Positions 1 to 8,396 of a stretch of 37,837 nucleotides of DNA are shown here, one piece after another. The notes below the pieces were generated by a model. It was not told the DNA's origin, ran no database searches, and worked only from the letters and a program-made list of their open reading frames with translations. The position numbers and the translations under genes are program-made. Numbering within the stretch: the stretch's first letter is position 1; every line of letters starts with the position of its first letter. The DNA is from Calditrichota bacterium (lineage in GTDB: Bacteria > Zhuqueibacterota > Zhuqueibacteria > Thermofontimicrobiales > Thermofontimicrobiaceae): assembly GCA_013152715.1 (NCBI GenBank), contig JAADFU010000010.1, forward strand, positions 1 through 37,837. Reading direction: 5' to 3'.

Positions 1-539
1 GCTGCCAGCCGCGATCCTTCCACAAAAAATCCGCTGATCAAAATGATCAGCAGCCAGATCAGACTGAGTAAATTATCCGCTGTATTGTTCAGACGAGCAG
101 GTCTTTGCACGTAACGCCGAAACAGCGCGATGAGCACGCCTAAAATCGCTGCGCCGCCGGCGATGTCCAGAATTAGCGAAAAAATTAAATAAAAATTTCC
201 TGTTAAAAAAGAACCCCAGCCGAAAATGAGTCCCCAGACGTCGTAATCAAAACTCACGACTAACGTCCCGATGAAAAGCAGAACAAAACCGAGATACATG
301 AGCAAATGCATGAGTCCGGGGTAAATTTCTTTGAGCACGCGCCCTTGAGCAATGCCATAAGTGAGCAGTAATTTCAGCCGCTGCCCTGCGGAGCCGGTAA
401 TTTCATGCGGCTGACCCGCTGCCCAGAGTTTTGCCCGACGGTAAAAGCCATAAATGAACAAAACTATCGCTATGAGCGCTAACGGATAAAGCAAATTGTG
501 AAAGGAAATATTCCAGAAAACCTCGCGGGATGGAAGCAT
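1..539 (-). CDS. N-terminal part of a membrane oxidoreductase, probably ETF:menaquinone type
   Basis: The reading frame is open from the ATG at 539 to the window edge (179 residues), so this is the N-terminus of a longer gene. I see four hydrophobic segments, at about residues 16-33, 77-98, 118-145 and 163-179. A histidine in the second (GLMHLLMYL) could bind haem, as in the nitrate reductase gamma / DsrM fold. It lies directly downstream of etfA on the same strand. In many beta-oxidising anaerobes that neighbour is a fusion of a gamma-like cytochrome b domain with a cysteine-rich Fe-S domain, which passes electrons from EtfAB to menaquinone (EMO in Geobacter metallireducens). The Fe-S half would lie outside the window, so the exact family is inferred from context. 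A weak ribosome site (AGGGGAA) precedes the ATG. Confidence 0.72.
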   Translation of the reverse strand, partial: MLPSREVFWNISFHNLLYPLALIAIVLFIYGFYRRAKLWAAGQPHEITGSAGQRLKLLLTYGIAQGRVLKEIYPGLMHLLMYLGFVLLFIGTLVVSFDYDVWGLIFGWGSFLTGNFYLIFSLILDIAGGAAILGVLIALFRRYVQRPARLNNTADNLLSLIWLLIILISGFFVEGSRLA

Positions 540-679
540 GTTGTTTCCCCTGTTTTGGTGAATGGAATAAAATTGGGAAGATGTACTCCATCTCAAAAAT
601 GGGGTACATCTGAAAAATTGAAATCTTTCTGTTTAAAAAAGCACATTCAGAGAAGCAAAAACCGAAAAGCGAACAATAA

Positions 680-1666
680 TCACTTTTCCACGATCTTCTT
701 CAATTCCTCCGTCAATTTCGGCACAACTTCAAACAAATCCCCAACAATGCCGTAATCCGCTTTCTGAAAAATCGGCGCGTCCGGGTCTTTGTTGACAGCG
801 ACGATGCACTTGGACGAGGACATTCCCGCGAGATGCTGAATCGCGCCGGAGATGCCGCAGGCGATGTACAAATTCGGCGACACGGTTTTCCCGGTTTGAC
901 CGACCTGATCCGAGTGCGGCCGCCAGCCGGCATCCACTGCCGCGCGTGACGCCCCGACGGCGGCGCCCAGTACCTCGGCCAATTCTTCGAGAATTTTAAA
1001 ATTTTCCGGCGCTTTCATGCCGCGTCCGCCAGAGACAACAATTGTCGCTTCGCTGACATCCAACTTGCCGCCGCTGCGCGCAATGATTTCCTTGACTACC
1101 GCTTTTAAATCATTCTGCGCGACCGGGACTTCCGCCTTTTCAATTTGAATATTTGACGCGCCATCTTTTTCGGTGACCGCAAACACATTCGGCCGCAGCG
1201 ACGCCAACACAGGCGATGTGTTAAATTTCATTTCTGCAATGACTTTCCCAGCGTACATGGGCCGCCGCGCAATGATTTCGCCATTTTCCACTCGCAGCGC
1301 CACGCAGTCTGTCGCCAAACCCACATCCAATCTGGCAGCAACTCGGGGAGCGAGGTCTTTCCCCATCGCCGTAGCGCCAAACAGCACCACTTTCGCTTCA
1401 AGTTTTTTGACCAATTCTGTGATCGTTTTGCTGCTTCCTTCCGGCGAATAGTTGGTAAAAATCGGATCATCAGCGACAAATACCGCGTCAGCGCCGTAAG
1501 CGGCTAACGGTTCCGCTAAATGCGCAATTTCATTCCCCAAAATTGCAGCAGCAACGTCTCCGCCTAATTCATCCGCGAGCCGGCGGGCTTCGCTCAAAAT
1601 CTCATAACTCACTTTTCGAAAACTTCCATTTCGTTGTTCAGTAACTGCTAATACGGAATAAGCCAT
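680..1666 (-). CDS. etfA: Electron transfer flavoprotein, alpha subunit
   Basis: This 328-residue protein has the usual ETF-alpha length. The N-terminal half (about 1-190) is the alpha/beta domain shared with EtfB. The C-terminal half binds FAD and contains SGGRGMK (about 212), the [15 protein letters not shown] segment and [13 protein letters not shown], which fits the ETF-alpha signature. With EtfB it forms a soluble FAD-containing carrier that takes electrons from acyl-CoA dehydrogenases. The gene is 70 nt downstream of etfB and is probably co-transcribed with it. The adjoining membrane oxidoreductase is the likely electron acceptor. Whether this ETF is canonical or electron-bifurcating cannot be settled from the sequence alone. 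Confidence 0.97.
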   Translation of the reverse strand: MAYSVLAVTEQRNGSFRKVSYEILSEARRLADELGGDVAAAILGNEIAHLAEPLAAYGADAVFVADDPIFTNYSPEGSSKTITELVKKLEAKVVLFGATAMGKDLAPRVAARLDVGLATDCVALRVENGEIIARRPMYAGKVIAEMKFNTSPVLASLRPNVFAVTEKDGASNIQIEKAEVPVAQNDLKAVVKEIIARSGGKLDVSEATIVVSGGRGMKAPENFKILEELAEVLGAAVGASRAAVDAGWRPHSDQVGQTGKTVSPNLYIACGISGAIQHLAGMSSSKCIVAVNKDPDAPIFQKADYGIVGDLFEVVPKLTEELKKIVEK

Positions 1667-1736
1667 TTATGCCTCCATGAATTTTTTTCGGAAATTATGC
1701 TGTAAAAAAGGATGCCAAAAAAGACGAGCAAAATTT

Positions 1737-2489
1737 TCAAACGACTTTTGCTTCGTCATGTAGTAAGCGAACCAATTCTGGTACCGCGTCAGCGCCTTCG
1801 CCGACAATTTTTCCGCCTTCGCGCGCCGGGGGGTATTCATATTTAGAAACTTCGACAGCCGGCGCTTCGAGAGCAACTTGTTTCTCGTCAATTTGCTTGC
1901 GCTTTGCCATCATGATTCCCTTTAATGCAGGATAACGGGGCTCATTTAATCCTTTTTCTGCAGTGACAATCGCCGGTAAACTCGTCTCATAAACTTCGAT
2001 GCCGCCTTCGATTTCGCGTTTGGCGATAGCTTTTCCGTCTCCCAATTCCAATTCGGCAACAAAAGTCACGCACGGCAAATTGAGCAGCTCTGCCACGCGA
2101 GGCCCGACCTGAAGATTATCGTCGTCAACGGCTTGTTTGCCGAATAAAATGAGATCGTATTCCATGGATTGCAACGTTTCCGCCAACGCTTTCGCTACCG
2201 CGCGGGAATCCGGATTTTCATTTTCAGTTTTCACCAAAACTGCCTCGTCCGCGCCCATGGCAATGGCCGTCCGAATCGCAGACGTGGATCGCTCCGGTCC
2301 CACGCTGACCACGGTCACCGCCGTCCCGGGATTTTTCTCTTTGATGCGAATCGCCTCTTCCACGGCGTATTCATCGTAAGGATTCAGAATCCAGTGAATA
2401 TCCGTCGTTTCAATATGCCGGCTATCGGGAGCGATTTTTATTCGCGTTTCCGTGTCCGGAACCTGTTTTGCACAAACAATAATCTTCAT
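1737..2489 (-). CDS. etfB: Electron transfer flavoprotein, beta subunit
   Basis: This 250-residue protein has the normal EtfB length. It begins MKIIVCAKQVPDTETRIKI, typical of the family. The nucleotide-binding region FGKQAVDDDNLQVGPRVAE lies at about residues 116-134. The ETF-beta signature follows at about 157-176 (KREIEGGIEVYETSLPAIVT). The start is well supported by GGGAGAG six bases before the ATG. The gene has its own promoter and is the first of the etfB-etfA-oxidoreductase series. The VGP in the nucleotide-binding loop resembles ETFs linked to anaerobic metabolism more than the mitochondrial type, but that is a weak inference. Confidence 0.97.
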   Translation of the reverse strand: MKIIVCAKQVPDTETRIKIAPDSRHIETTDIHWILNPYDEYAVEEAIRIKEKNPGTAVTVVSVGPERSTSAIRTAIAMGADEAVLVKTENENPDSRAVAKALAETLQSMEYDLILFGKQAVDDDNLQVGPRVAELLNLPCVTFVAELELGDGKAIAKREIEGGIEVYETSLPAIVTAEKGLNEPRYPALKGIMMAKRKQIDEKQVALEAPAVEVSKYEYPPAREGGKIVGEGADAVPELVRLLHDEAKVV

Positions 2490-2613
2490 AGATCTCTCCC
2501 AGTTATTGTTAGAAGGTGAGATGGTTTTTTATGTCCAAAATTTTTTTTCATCAAGCGGATTTTCCGGGGTGCGTGTATTTTTGAAGCGTCAAAAATTGCC
2601 TTGAAACTTTTTT

Positions 2614-2641
2614 AATATAACATATTAAATCACAAAGTCAA
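2614..2641 (-). promoter_or_regulatory. Predicted promoter of etfB
   Basis: Read on the minus strand, TTGACT (2641-2636), a 16-nt spacer and TATATT (2619-2614) lie about 125 nt upstream of the etfB ATG. No copy of the FadR-like palindrome found at 3386 is visible here. Confidence 0.55.
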
Positions 2642-2650
2642 TAATTTTTT

Positions 2651-2677
2651 AATTAAAAACGACAACCTCAAGGTTGC
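2651..2677 (-). terminator. Likely intrinsic terminator of the tetR gene
   Basis: On the minus strand, about 40 nt after the regulator's stop, CAACC pairs with GGTTG around a TTGA loop, and a T-rich tract follows. The stem is short (5-6 bp), so this is a weak or moderate terminator. It separates the regulator from the etfB promoter. Confidence 0.45.
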
Positions 2678-2717
2678 TTTGCGGAAAATTGAGCGACTTC
2701 TGTTGCCAAAAACCAAT

Positions 2718-3353
2718 TCAATCATTGCGATTCTCGCGCCCCGACGCCGGGCTGTCCTTTCGCCGAATTCCCGCAATGAAGATGTCGCCAATAAGTCTGG
2801 CGGACATTTTTAAACTGTATTTTTTATTTTTTGATAAAACCCAATAGCTGGAAATTTCATCCAACGCGCCAAATAAAATTCGTTTGCCGATGCCCGGAAC
2901 AATCTCCGGTTCAACATCGCCGTCTTTCTGGCCCTGGACAATGATCGACGAAATGATATTCAGATAATCGCTAAATTTCGTGCCGCTGTAATTCTTCATA
3001 AATTTGTGACTCTGCCGCAGCTCAATTTGCATCACCTCGGCCAATTCCCTGTTTTCGCCAATCAAGCTGAGATGTTTGTCAATGAAAGCGCGAATCTTAT
3101 TTTCAAATCCTCGCTTTTCAGCGATGACTTTCTTCATTTCGAAGATAATTTTGCCCATTTCCTCTTCAAAAAGAGTAATCAAAATATCGTCTTTGTTCTC
3201 AAAATAGAGATAGATCGTCCCGTCGGCAACTTTTGCCAATTTGGCGATTTGAGAAATCTTGGAATTGTAAAATCCATGCTCCGCAAACACGCGCGCCGCC
3301 GCGTTCAGGATTCGCTGCCTTTTATCGCCATTGTCACTCTTTTTTCGCGCCAT
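2718..3353 (-). CDS. TetR-family regulator, probably FadR-like
   Basis: This 211-residue protein has an N-terminal TetR helix-turn-helix at about residues 12-58. It includes RILNAAARVFAEHGF and the recognition-helix region VADGTIYLYFENKDDIL. The rest is an all-helical ligand and dimer domain. YLYFENKDDILITLFEEEM is typical of the Bacillus FadR (YsiA) subgroup, which senses acyl-CoA and represses fatty-acid degradation genes. Support from context is good: the etf genes lie just downstream, a FadL-type porin is nearby, and a perfect palindrome similar to the FadR operator lies 33 nt upstream of the start. That position implies autoregulation. The ligand remains an inference. Confidence 0.85.
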   Translation of the reverse strand: MARKKSDNGDKRQRILNAAARVFAEHGFYNSKISQIAKLAKVADGTIYLYFENKDDILITLFEEEMGKIIFEMKKVIAEKRGFENKIRAFIDKHLSLIGENRELAEVMQIELRQSHKFMKNYSGTKFSDYLNIISSIIVQGQKDGDVEPEIVPGIGKRILFGALDEISSYWVLSKNKKYSLKMSARLIGDIFIAGIRRKDSPASGRENRND

Positions 3354-3385
3354 TTTCCACCCGAAATTCCGATAAAAATTTTCTA

Positions 3386-3403
3386 TGAATGAACGTTCAT
3401 TCA
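3386..3403. promoter_or_regulatory. Perfect 18-bp palindromic operator (FadR-like)
   Basis: TGAATGAACGTTCATTCA reads the same on both strands. It lies 33 nt upstream of the TetR-family start codon. The arms TGAATGA...TCATTCA match, as I recall it, the Bacillus FadR (YsiA) operator TGAATGA-N4-TCATTCA. It is probably the autoregulatory site. It could also affect the divergent gene at 3690. Confidence 0.8.
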
Positions 3404-3492
3404 GTAATATAACATTTTTTCAATAAATGTCAAGTACTTTTTCCCTTTAAATTTCAATCACTTATCACAACTTCAATTTTTTCAAATATTCC

Positions 3493-3523
3493 TTGACATT
3501 AAATTGAATATTCATTTTATTAA
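3493..3523 (+). promoter_or_regulatory. Possible promoter for the lipoprotein/TonB receptor genes
   Basis: A perfect -35 box TTGACA (3493-3498) is followed by AT-rich sequence. The best -10 candidate is TATTAA (3518-3523), with a long 19-nt spacer. The spacer holds a small palindrome, TGAATATTCA (3505-3514). Transcription from here would give a leader of about 160 nt. Confidence 0.4.
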
Positions 3524-3646
3524 TATGTTGTAATAATTCAATAGTGCTAACAAAGAGGAAACTTTTTCTTTGCCCGGGAAAACTGACATGCGTCACATTA
3601 TCCACAATTGAATAAAATTTTTTATCTCTTCATTCATTTTTAAATA

Positions 3647-3676
3647 CCATGACAATACGTTCATGGATTTTTTTTT
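3647..3676 (+). terminator. Terminator-like hairpin in the leader, just before the lipoprotein gene
   Basis: CCATGA (3647-3652) pairs with TCATGG (3661-3666) around an 8-nt loop and is followed by a run of nine T (3668-3676). It ends only 13 nt before the start codon at 3690. It could be an attenuator, or the end of a short leader transcript. The stem is only 6 bp. Confidence 0.4.
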
Positions 3677-3689
3677 AGAGAGAAAAAAA

Positions 3690-4478
3690 ATGTCGTTTTG
3701 CAATAAAATTATATATTTAATAGCGTCACTGTTCATTCTTTTTGCTTTAACCTGCGAAATGGATCACGGATTAGAACCAATGCGCAGCCACATTCAAGGG
3801 ACAATTAGCTACCGCGGCGAATGGCCGGCGCCAGCGGAAGAAGTTCGTCTGGTCGGCGCCACGCGGTTCCCGCCGTCGGGAATCGAAGATTTGATTATCG
3901 GGGAATCGATTCCTCTCACCGGCGACAGCTACGATTACGATTTTTATCTGGAACCCGGCGTTTACAAATTAGTCGGCGTGGCCTGGCGCGAACAGAATTC
4001 TACCTGGGCCATCGCCAGTATTTGTGGTTTGCATTACACAGGAACCGATTCGCTCACCCCCGGCGAAGTCGTCCTCGCTTCCGACACTTCTGTCGCGAGA
4101 AACGTCAATATTTTTGTCAATCGCGCCCAGGCGCATCGGGTGACAAATAGCAAAATTGTCGGATCGATCAAATTCGAAGGCACATGGCCCGACTCAGTGC
4201 TGGACGTCAGGGTGATTGCCACGACAAAATTTTCTTTATTTCCAGTACAGCTCCCGACCCTGTTGGACATCAGTTTCAGCAACGGCGTTCCCGCCGGAAG
4301 CGATTCAGCGCAGTACATAATTGACGCTTTTCCGGCGCACTATGTTGCAACGGCGGTTTTGCTTTTTAAAATTAATGACTCTTTTTCCTTGAACAGTATC
4401 ATTGCTCTGGATCAAACGCCATACACCGTAGCCGAAGATACAACGATTGCCGGGCCTGATTTTACAATTACTTTTTAA
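3690..4478 (+). CDS. Predicted secreted lipoprotein with two tandem beta-sandwich repeats
   Basis: I chose the ATG at 3690, which follows AGAGAG. An upstream in-frame ATG at 3663 has no ribosome site and sits inside a hairpin. The 262-residue product has a signal peptide and a cysteine at position 22 (ALTC), an imperfect lipobox. Two repeats are visible: GTISYRGEWP followed by VRLVGATRF, and later GSIKFEGTWP followed by VRVIATTKF. Each is about 125 residues and probably forms a carboxypeptidase-regulatory-like or Ig-like sandwich. The gene ends 25 nt before the TonB-dependent receptor, so it is probably the surface or periplasmic partner of that receptor. Its ligand is unknown and I do not recognise a named family. 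Confidence 0.75.
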   Translation: MSFCNKIIYLIASLFILFALTCEMDHGLEPMRSHIQGTISYRGEWPAPAEEVRLVGATRFPPSGIEDLIIGESIPLTGDSYDYDFYLEPGVYKLVGVAWREQNSTWAIASICGLHYTGTDSLTPGEVVLASDTSVARNVNIFVNRAQAHRVTNSKIVGSIKFEGTWPDSVLDVRVIATTKFSLFPVQLPTLLDISFSNGVPAGSDSAQYIIDAFPAHYVATAVLLFKINDSFSLNSIIALDQTPYTVAEDTTIAGPDFTITF

Positions 4479-4503
4479 AATGAATTGAAAACAATTTTTG
4501 ATC

Positions 4504-6720
4504 ATGAAAAAAATATTTTTAAATATCGCGTTCATTTTCATCTTCGCTGCTGTTGTGAACTTGCAAGGGCAGGTTTCTACCCACGGTTCACTCGAAGGTG
4601 ACGTCTTGGACGTCAAAACAAAAGAGCCGTTGATCGGCGCTAACATCGTCATTTTAGGCACAAACATTGGCACCATGAGCGATTTGCAGGGACATTTTTT
4701 CCTGAAGAAAGTGCCGGTGGGCAATTATTCCATCAAAGCGACCATCATCGGCTACAAGAGTAAAACAGTCACTGTGCAAGTGAAATATCAGCAGACCACA
4801 AAAATTAAATTCGAACTACCGGAGACAGTACTGGAGATGCCGGAATTGATCGTTACCGCCGGGAAAAAGGCGCAAAGTTTTCAGGATGTGCCCAATAGCG
4901 TGAGTCTGGTCACGACGCGCGAGATCGAACGCCGCAATCGAACCTACCTCAACGAAGTGCTGGAATACACGCCAGGCGTCAACTTTATGCATGGCGATGT
5001 CAATATTCGCGGCTCTTCCGGCTTCAGCCTCGGCGCAGGAAGCCGCGTGTTGCTGCTGTTAGACGGCATTCCCATGATGCCCGGCGACAGCGGCGATATC
5101 AAATGGGACATCATTCCCATCAGTCAAATCGAACGGGTAGAGGTGGTCAAAGGCGCCGGCTCCGCGTTGTACGGCTCCTATGCCATCGGCGGCGTGATTA
5201 ATATCATCAGCAAAGAACCATCCTCGGAACCGTACACGGAATTGAAATTTTCCACCGGCATTTACGACAAGCCCTATTATCCGGAATGGAAATGGACGGA
5301 CAAAACGCAGCATTTCAGCCAGACCGATGTGACCCATTCCAGAAAATGGAAAAATATTGGAATTCTGCTCTCCGCAGGGAGAAGAACTTCCACCGGCTAT
5401 CAGCAAAACGGCGATTACATCAACTGGAATTTACTCGGTAGAATGGACATCCATTTCGACACTCAATCCCAACTCACGCTACAGACCAATTTTTCCACCG
5501 GCGACCACGGCGAAATTTTTCAGTGGCGCAACCAAAACGACGTTTTCGAAATGCCTGTCACATCAGTGGGTGACTGGACCAGTTCATCAAAATTCAGCAC
5601 GAACGGCGTCTTTCGTCAATTAGTAAATCCACGCTTTACTTACAAAATTCGCGTTTCCTACTTTGAAAATTATTGGAAACACCACTATCACGATAACGAT
5701 GATTACTCTCAGGCGCAAAATATCGGTTTCGAGACGCAGGCGGATTATGTGCTCACATCCAGCCAGTCGCTGACATTTGGAATAGAAACCGTGCACGACA
5801 TCACAAATTCTGCCATGTTTGGCGATCACACTGGCACAAATTGGGCTGGCTATTTGCAGGACGAAATTCATTTCGGTACGCTCGTCACCGCGACTGCCGG
5901 GATTCGTTACGACTACCACACCGTGGACACTGGCATTCACGATTCGCAAATCAATCCCAAGCTTGGTTTTACAGTAAAACCTTCGCCATTTTCCACTTTT
6001 CGCGCTTCGGTCGGCAGAGGATTTCGCTCGCCAACAATGGCGGAAATGTTCACAGAAACGACAACCTCGGGCTTCAGAATCATTCCCAATCCGGATTTGC
6101 AAGCGGAAAAAGCCTGGTCTTACGAAATCGGCATCAATCAGATTCTCAGCGAAAATCTGTTGTTGGATTTAGCGTTGTTTCACAATGATTACGAAAATTT
6201 CATCGAGCCTGATCGCGACGAACAAAACACGGTATTTTTCATTAATGCCGATCGCGCGCGAATACGCGGACTGGAATTCATGGCACAGTCCAACTGGTTG
6301 AAGAAAAAAATTCACGTCAAAACCAGCTACACTTTGCTTGATCCGAAATATGTGTCTCGCGATTACACGCTGTTTTGGTGGGCGGAAAAATTAGCGGGCA
6401 AAAAAGACCCGCAAGTTTCCTTCTCCGCGCCCCTTGCCTATCGGGCAAAACATCTGTTCACCAACTCAGTGGATTTTGATTTAGGGAAATTTGATTTCGG
6501 CATTGATTTCCGCTACGTCAGCAAATTAGACAGCGTCAAAGTTTACCCAACGGATAAACGTGTCCCGCAAAAAGTCTGGGACGCGCGAGTTAGCTACAAA
6601 ATGGATCGCGTGACGTTGTCTTTTAATATAAACAATTTATTTAACTACAGTTACACCCAGATTGAAAGAAATATGGCTCCTGTCCGCCATTATGTTTTCA
6701 GCGTCAATGGACGTTTTTAA
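4504..6720 (+). CDS. TonB-dependent outer-membrane receptor with carboxypeptidase-like N-terminal domain
   Basis: The likely start is ATG 4504; the in-frame TTG at 4498 is less likely. The 738-residue protein has a signal peptide ending near residue 24 (NLQGQ). A CarboxypepD-regulatory-like domain follows at about 30-110 (GDVLDVKTKEPLIGANI). Next come a TonB-box-like segment (PELIVTAG, about 118), the plug at about 125-235 (VNIRGSSGFSLGAGSRVLLL, GSALYGSYAIGGVINIISK) and a 22-strand-type barrel ending in aromatic FSVNGRF. The added N-terminal domain is common in Bacteroidota-like receptors. The plug resembles the BtuB/CirA/FepA group. The substrate cannot be assigned, and no cobalamin riboswitch is visible upstream. 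It probably shares a transcript with the lipoprotein at 3690. Confidence 0.94.
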   Translation: MKKIFLNIAFIFIFAAVVNLQGQVSTHGSLEGDVLDVKTKEPLIGANIVILGTNIGTMSDLQGHFFLKKVPVGNYSIKATIIGYKSKTVTVQVKYQQTTKIKFELPETVLEMPELIVTAGKKAQSFQDVPNSVSLVTTREIERRNRTYLNEVLEYTPGVNFMHGDVNIRGSSGFSLGAGSRVLLLLDGIPMMPGDSGDIKWDIIPISQIERVEVVKGAGSALYGSYAIGGVINIISKEPSSEPYTELKFSTGIYDKPYYPEWKWTDKTQHFSQTDVTHSRKWKNIGILLSAGRRTSTGYQQNGDYINWNLLGRMDIHFDTQSQLTLQTNFSTGDHGEIFQWRNQNDVFEMPVTSVGDWTSSSKFSTNGVFRQLVNPRFTYKIRVSYFENYWKHHYHDNDDYSQAQNIGFETQADYVLTSSQSLTFGIETVHDITNSAMFGDHTGTNWAGYLQDEIHFGTLVTATAGIRYDYHTVDTGIHDSQINPKLGFTVKPSPFSTFRASVGRGFRSPTMAEMFTETTTSGFRIIPNPDLQAEKAWSYEIGINQILSENLLLDLALFHNDYENFIEPDRDEQNTVFFINADRARIRGLEFMAQSNWLKKKIHVKTSYTLLDPKYVSRDYTLFWWAEKLAGKKDPQVSFSAPLAYRAKHLFTNSVDFDLGKFDFGIDFRYVSKLDSVKVYPTDKRVPQKVWDARVSYKMDRVTLSFNINNLFNYSYTQIERNMAPVRHYVFSVNGRF

Positions 6721-6836
6721 TTTTGCCATAACTAAAAAACAAAATGAGGGAGGTGATATCCGGCAAATTAATTCTTTTTGTGAAACCGAGCTACATTGAC
6801 AGAACTAACATAAAACCAAATCGGAGGACAAAACAA

Positions 6837-8306
6837 ATGAAACGAACTTCATCCATCACAACATTTTTTTTCGTGCTTTTATTAGCTGGTAGTGTTTTTG
6901 CTTCAGGCGTGGGCTTGACCGGAATCGGCGCGCGCGCCACGGCTCTCGGCGGAAATTTCCGCGGTATTGCTAACGATTGGAGCGCCATGTACTGGAACCC
7001 GGCAGGTTTGACCCAGATTAAAGGCTTGCACTTTGGCTTTTCATCTGAAGCTATCATCCCAGTCGGCGAATATACTTTCACAAATAACTCAGTGATGCCG
7101 TTCTCAGTTTTCAGAACTGGTGGCGTAGAAAATGAACCGAAGACTTTTTTGATTCCGGCTGCCGGTCTTGTCTATGGCATGGACAATATGAGCTTCGGCC
7201 TCGCTGTTTACGCGCCGTTTGGTCTGGGCGGTCAGTGGGATGTGATGAATACAGCCGCTTACAACAGCGACTATCCGACCATCGATTACGAATCTGATTT
7301 GCAGGTCATCGCTATTCAGCCGACTTTCGCCTATCAGGTAACAGACAAACTCTCTTTTGGCGTAGGCGCGATCATCACTTATGCTGACATTCTTATTCGC
7401 ACGCCGGTAACGACGCCCAATCCGCTCATTTTCGATCCCAGCAACGCTGCATTGAAGCAGGGCGTACTGGCTCCGATGGGCTTGGATGCCGCTACTTACA
7501 ATCATATTCTGACCGAAAAGAAACTCACCGGAAACGGTTTTGGGTTCGGCGCAAATATCGGCCTGAAATTTGACGTGAGCGAAAAACTGTCACTGGGCGT
7601 GTCGGCAATTTATTACAACGACATGACCTTGGACGGAAAAATCAACGCTGCGACTTACGGCGCAAAAATAAGTTCTGCAATTTTCCAGCAGCTCAGCCAG
7701 ACATTAGATGGACTGGAAGCAATGGGACAAATTGATGCCGCCTCTAAACAACAAATTTTAGGATTGTACAGTGGCCAAAAAATGGTGTTGGCAAACGACG
7801 CTCCCGGCAAAGCGACTCTCCCGCTGCCGATGACAGTTGGCGGAGGTTTCGCCTACAAAGCGACGGATAAATTGATGTTCTCTGGCGACCTCTCCTGGAC
7901 CCAGTGGGCTTCCTGGGATGTCATCAATATCGACATGGACGATGGCACAAAATCCGGATTAGTGGAAAACTGGAAGAATGGCATACGTCTCGGTCTCGGC
8001 GCTGAATATTGCGTCACAGATAAATTAGGCATTCGCGCCGGTTACTACACAGAACCGCCAGCCCCGCCGGATGAAACTATGACCGTTACGATTCCCGATG
8101 TTGGCAGAAGCAATTCGATCAATCTGGGGCTCAGCTATGATTTTGGTCTTTTCAAATTTTATGCCAGCTATGAAAAAATGCTATTCGGCGACCGTACAAT
8201 CGCCGACTGGAAATATGATTCAACATCCAGTTCATACGACAATATGGCTGGAACTTACAAGATGAATGTGAACAACTTTATGGCCGGATTGAATTTCGCA
8301 TTCTAA
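6837..8306 (+). CDS. FadL/OmpP1-family outer-membrane transporter
   Basis: The start is ATG 6837, after a clear GGAGG (6822-6826); an upstream in-frame ATG at 6744 is not followed by a signal peptide. The 489-residue product has a signal peptide (MKRTSSITTFFFVLLLAGSVFASG). The typical FadL N-terminus follows: GARATALGGNFRGIANDWSA, then MYWNPAGLTQIKG, which forms the hatch that plugs the barrel. The remainder is beta-strand rich and ends in the aromatic NFMAGLNFAF, a barrel-assembly signal. The family imports long-chain fatty acids or other hydrophobic compounds. The etf genes and the FadR-like regulator nearby support fatty acids. Transcription ends at the strong terminator at 8341. Confidence 0.93.
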   Translation: MKRTSSITTFFFVLLLAGSVFASGVGLTGIGARATALGGNFRGIANDWSAMYWNPAGLTQIKGLHFGFSSEAIIPVGEYTFTNNSVMPFSVFRTGGVENEPKTFLIPAAGLVYGMDNMSFGLAVYAPFGLGGQWDVMNTAAYNSDYPTIDYESDLQVIAIQPTFAYQVTDKLSFGVGAIITYADILIRTPVTTPNPLIFDPSNAALKQGVLAPMGLDAATYNHILTEKKLTGNGFGFGANIGLKFDVSEKLSLGVSAIYYNDMTLDGKINAATYGAKISSAIFQQLSQTLDGLEAMGQIDAASKQQILGLYSGQKMVLANDAPGKATLPLPMTVGGGFAYKATDKLMFSGDLSWTQWASWDVINIDMDDGTKSGLVENWKNGIRLGLGAEYCVTDKLGIRAGYYTEPPAPPDETMTVTIPDVGRSNSINLGLSYDFGLFKFYASYEKMLFGDRTIADWKYDSTSSSYDNMAGTYKMNVNNFMAGLNFAF

Positions 8307-8340
8307 TTTTGAATCTTTAAATTTCTTCAAAGAAACAAAA

Positions 8341-8375
8341 AAACCCTCTCTGCAAAGTTGCTGCAGAGGGGGTTT
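8341..8375. terminator. Strong bidirectional intrinsic terminator
   Basis: A 14-bp stem (8341-8354 with 8362-8375, one G-T wobble) encloses a 7-nt loop. T-rich tracts lie on both sides, so it can stop the FadL-type gene from the left and the fumarase gene from the right. Confidence 0.92.
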
Positions 8376-8396
8376 TTGTTTTTGATTTGAGATCTC

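Noticed and set aside
3598-3606. Perfect DnaA-box-like TTATCCACA
   Set aside because: It is a single 9-mer in AT-rich sequence, with no cluster of further boxes and no dnaA, dnaN or other origin genes nearby.
3530-3660. Cobalamin riboswitch before the TonB receptor operon
   Set aside because: Such receptors often have one, but neither the B12 box nor the conserved core is visible.
3663-3689. In-frame ATG nine codons upstream as the lipoprotein start
   Set aside because: It has no ribosome site, lies inside a hairpin, and spoils the signal peptide; ATG 3690 is better.
6744-6836. Upstream in-frame ATG for the FadL-type gene
   Set aside because: It would put 31 polar residues before a clear signal peptide, whereas ATG 6837 has GGAGG in the right place.
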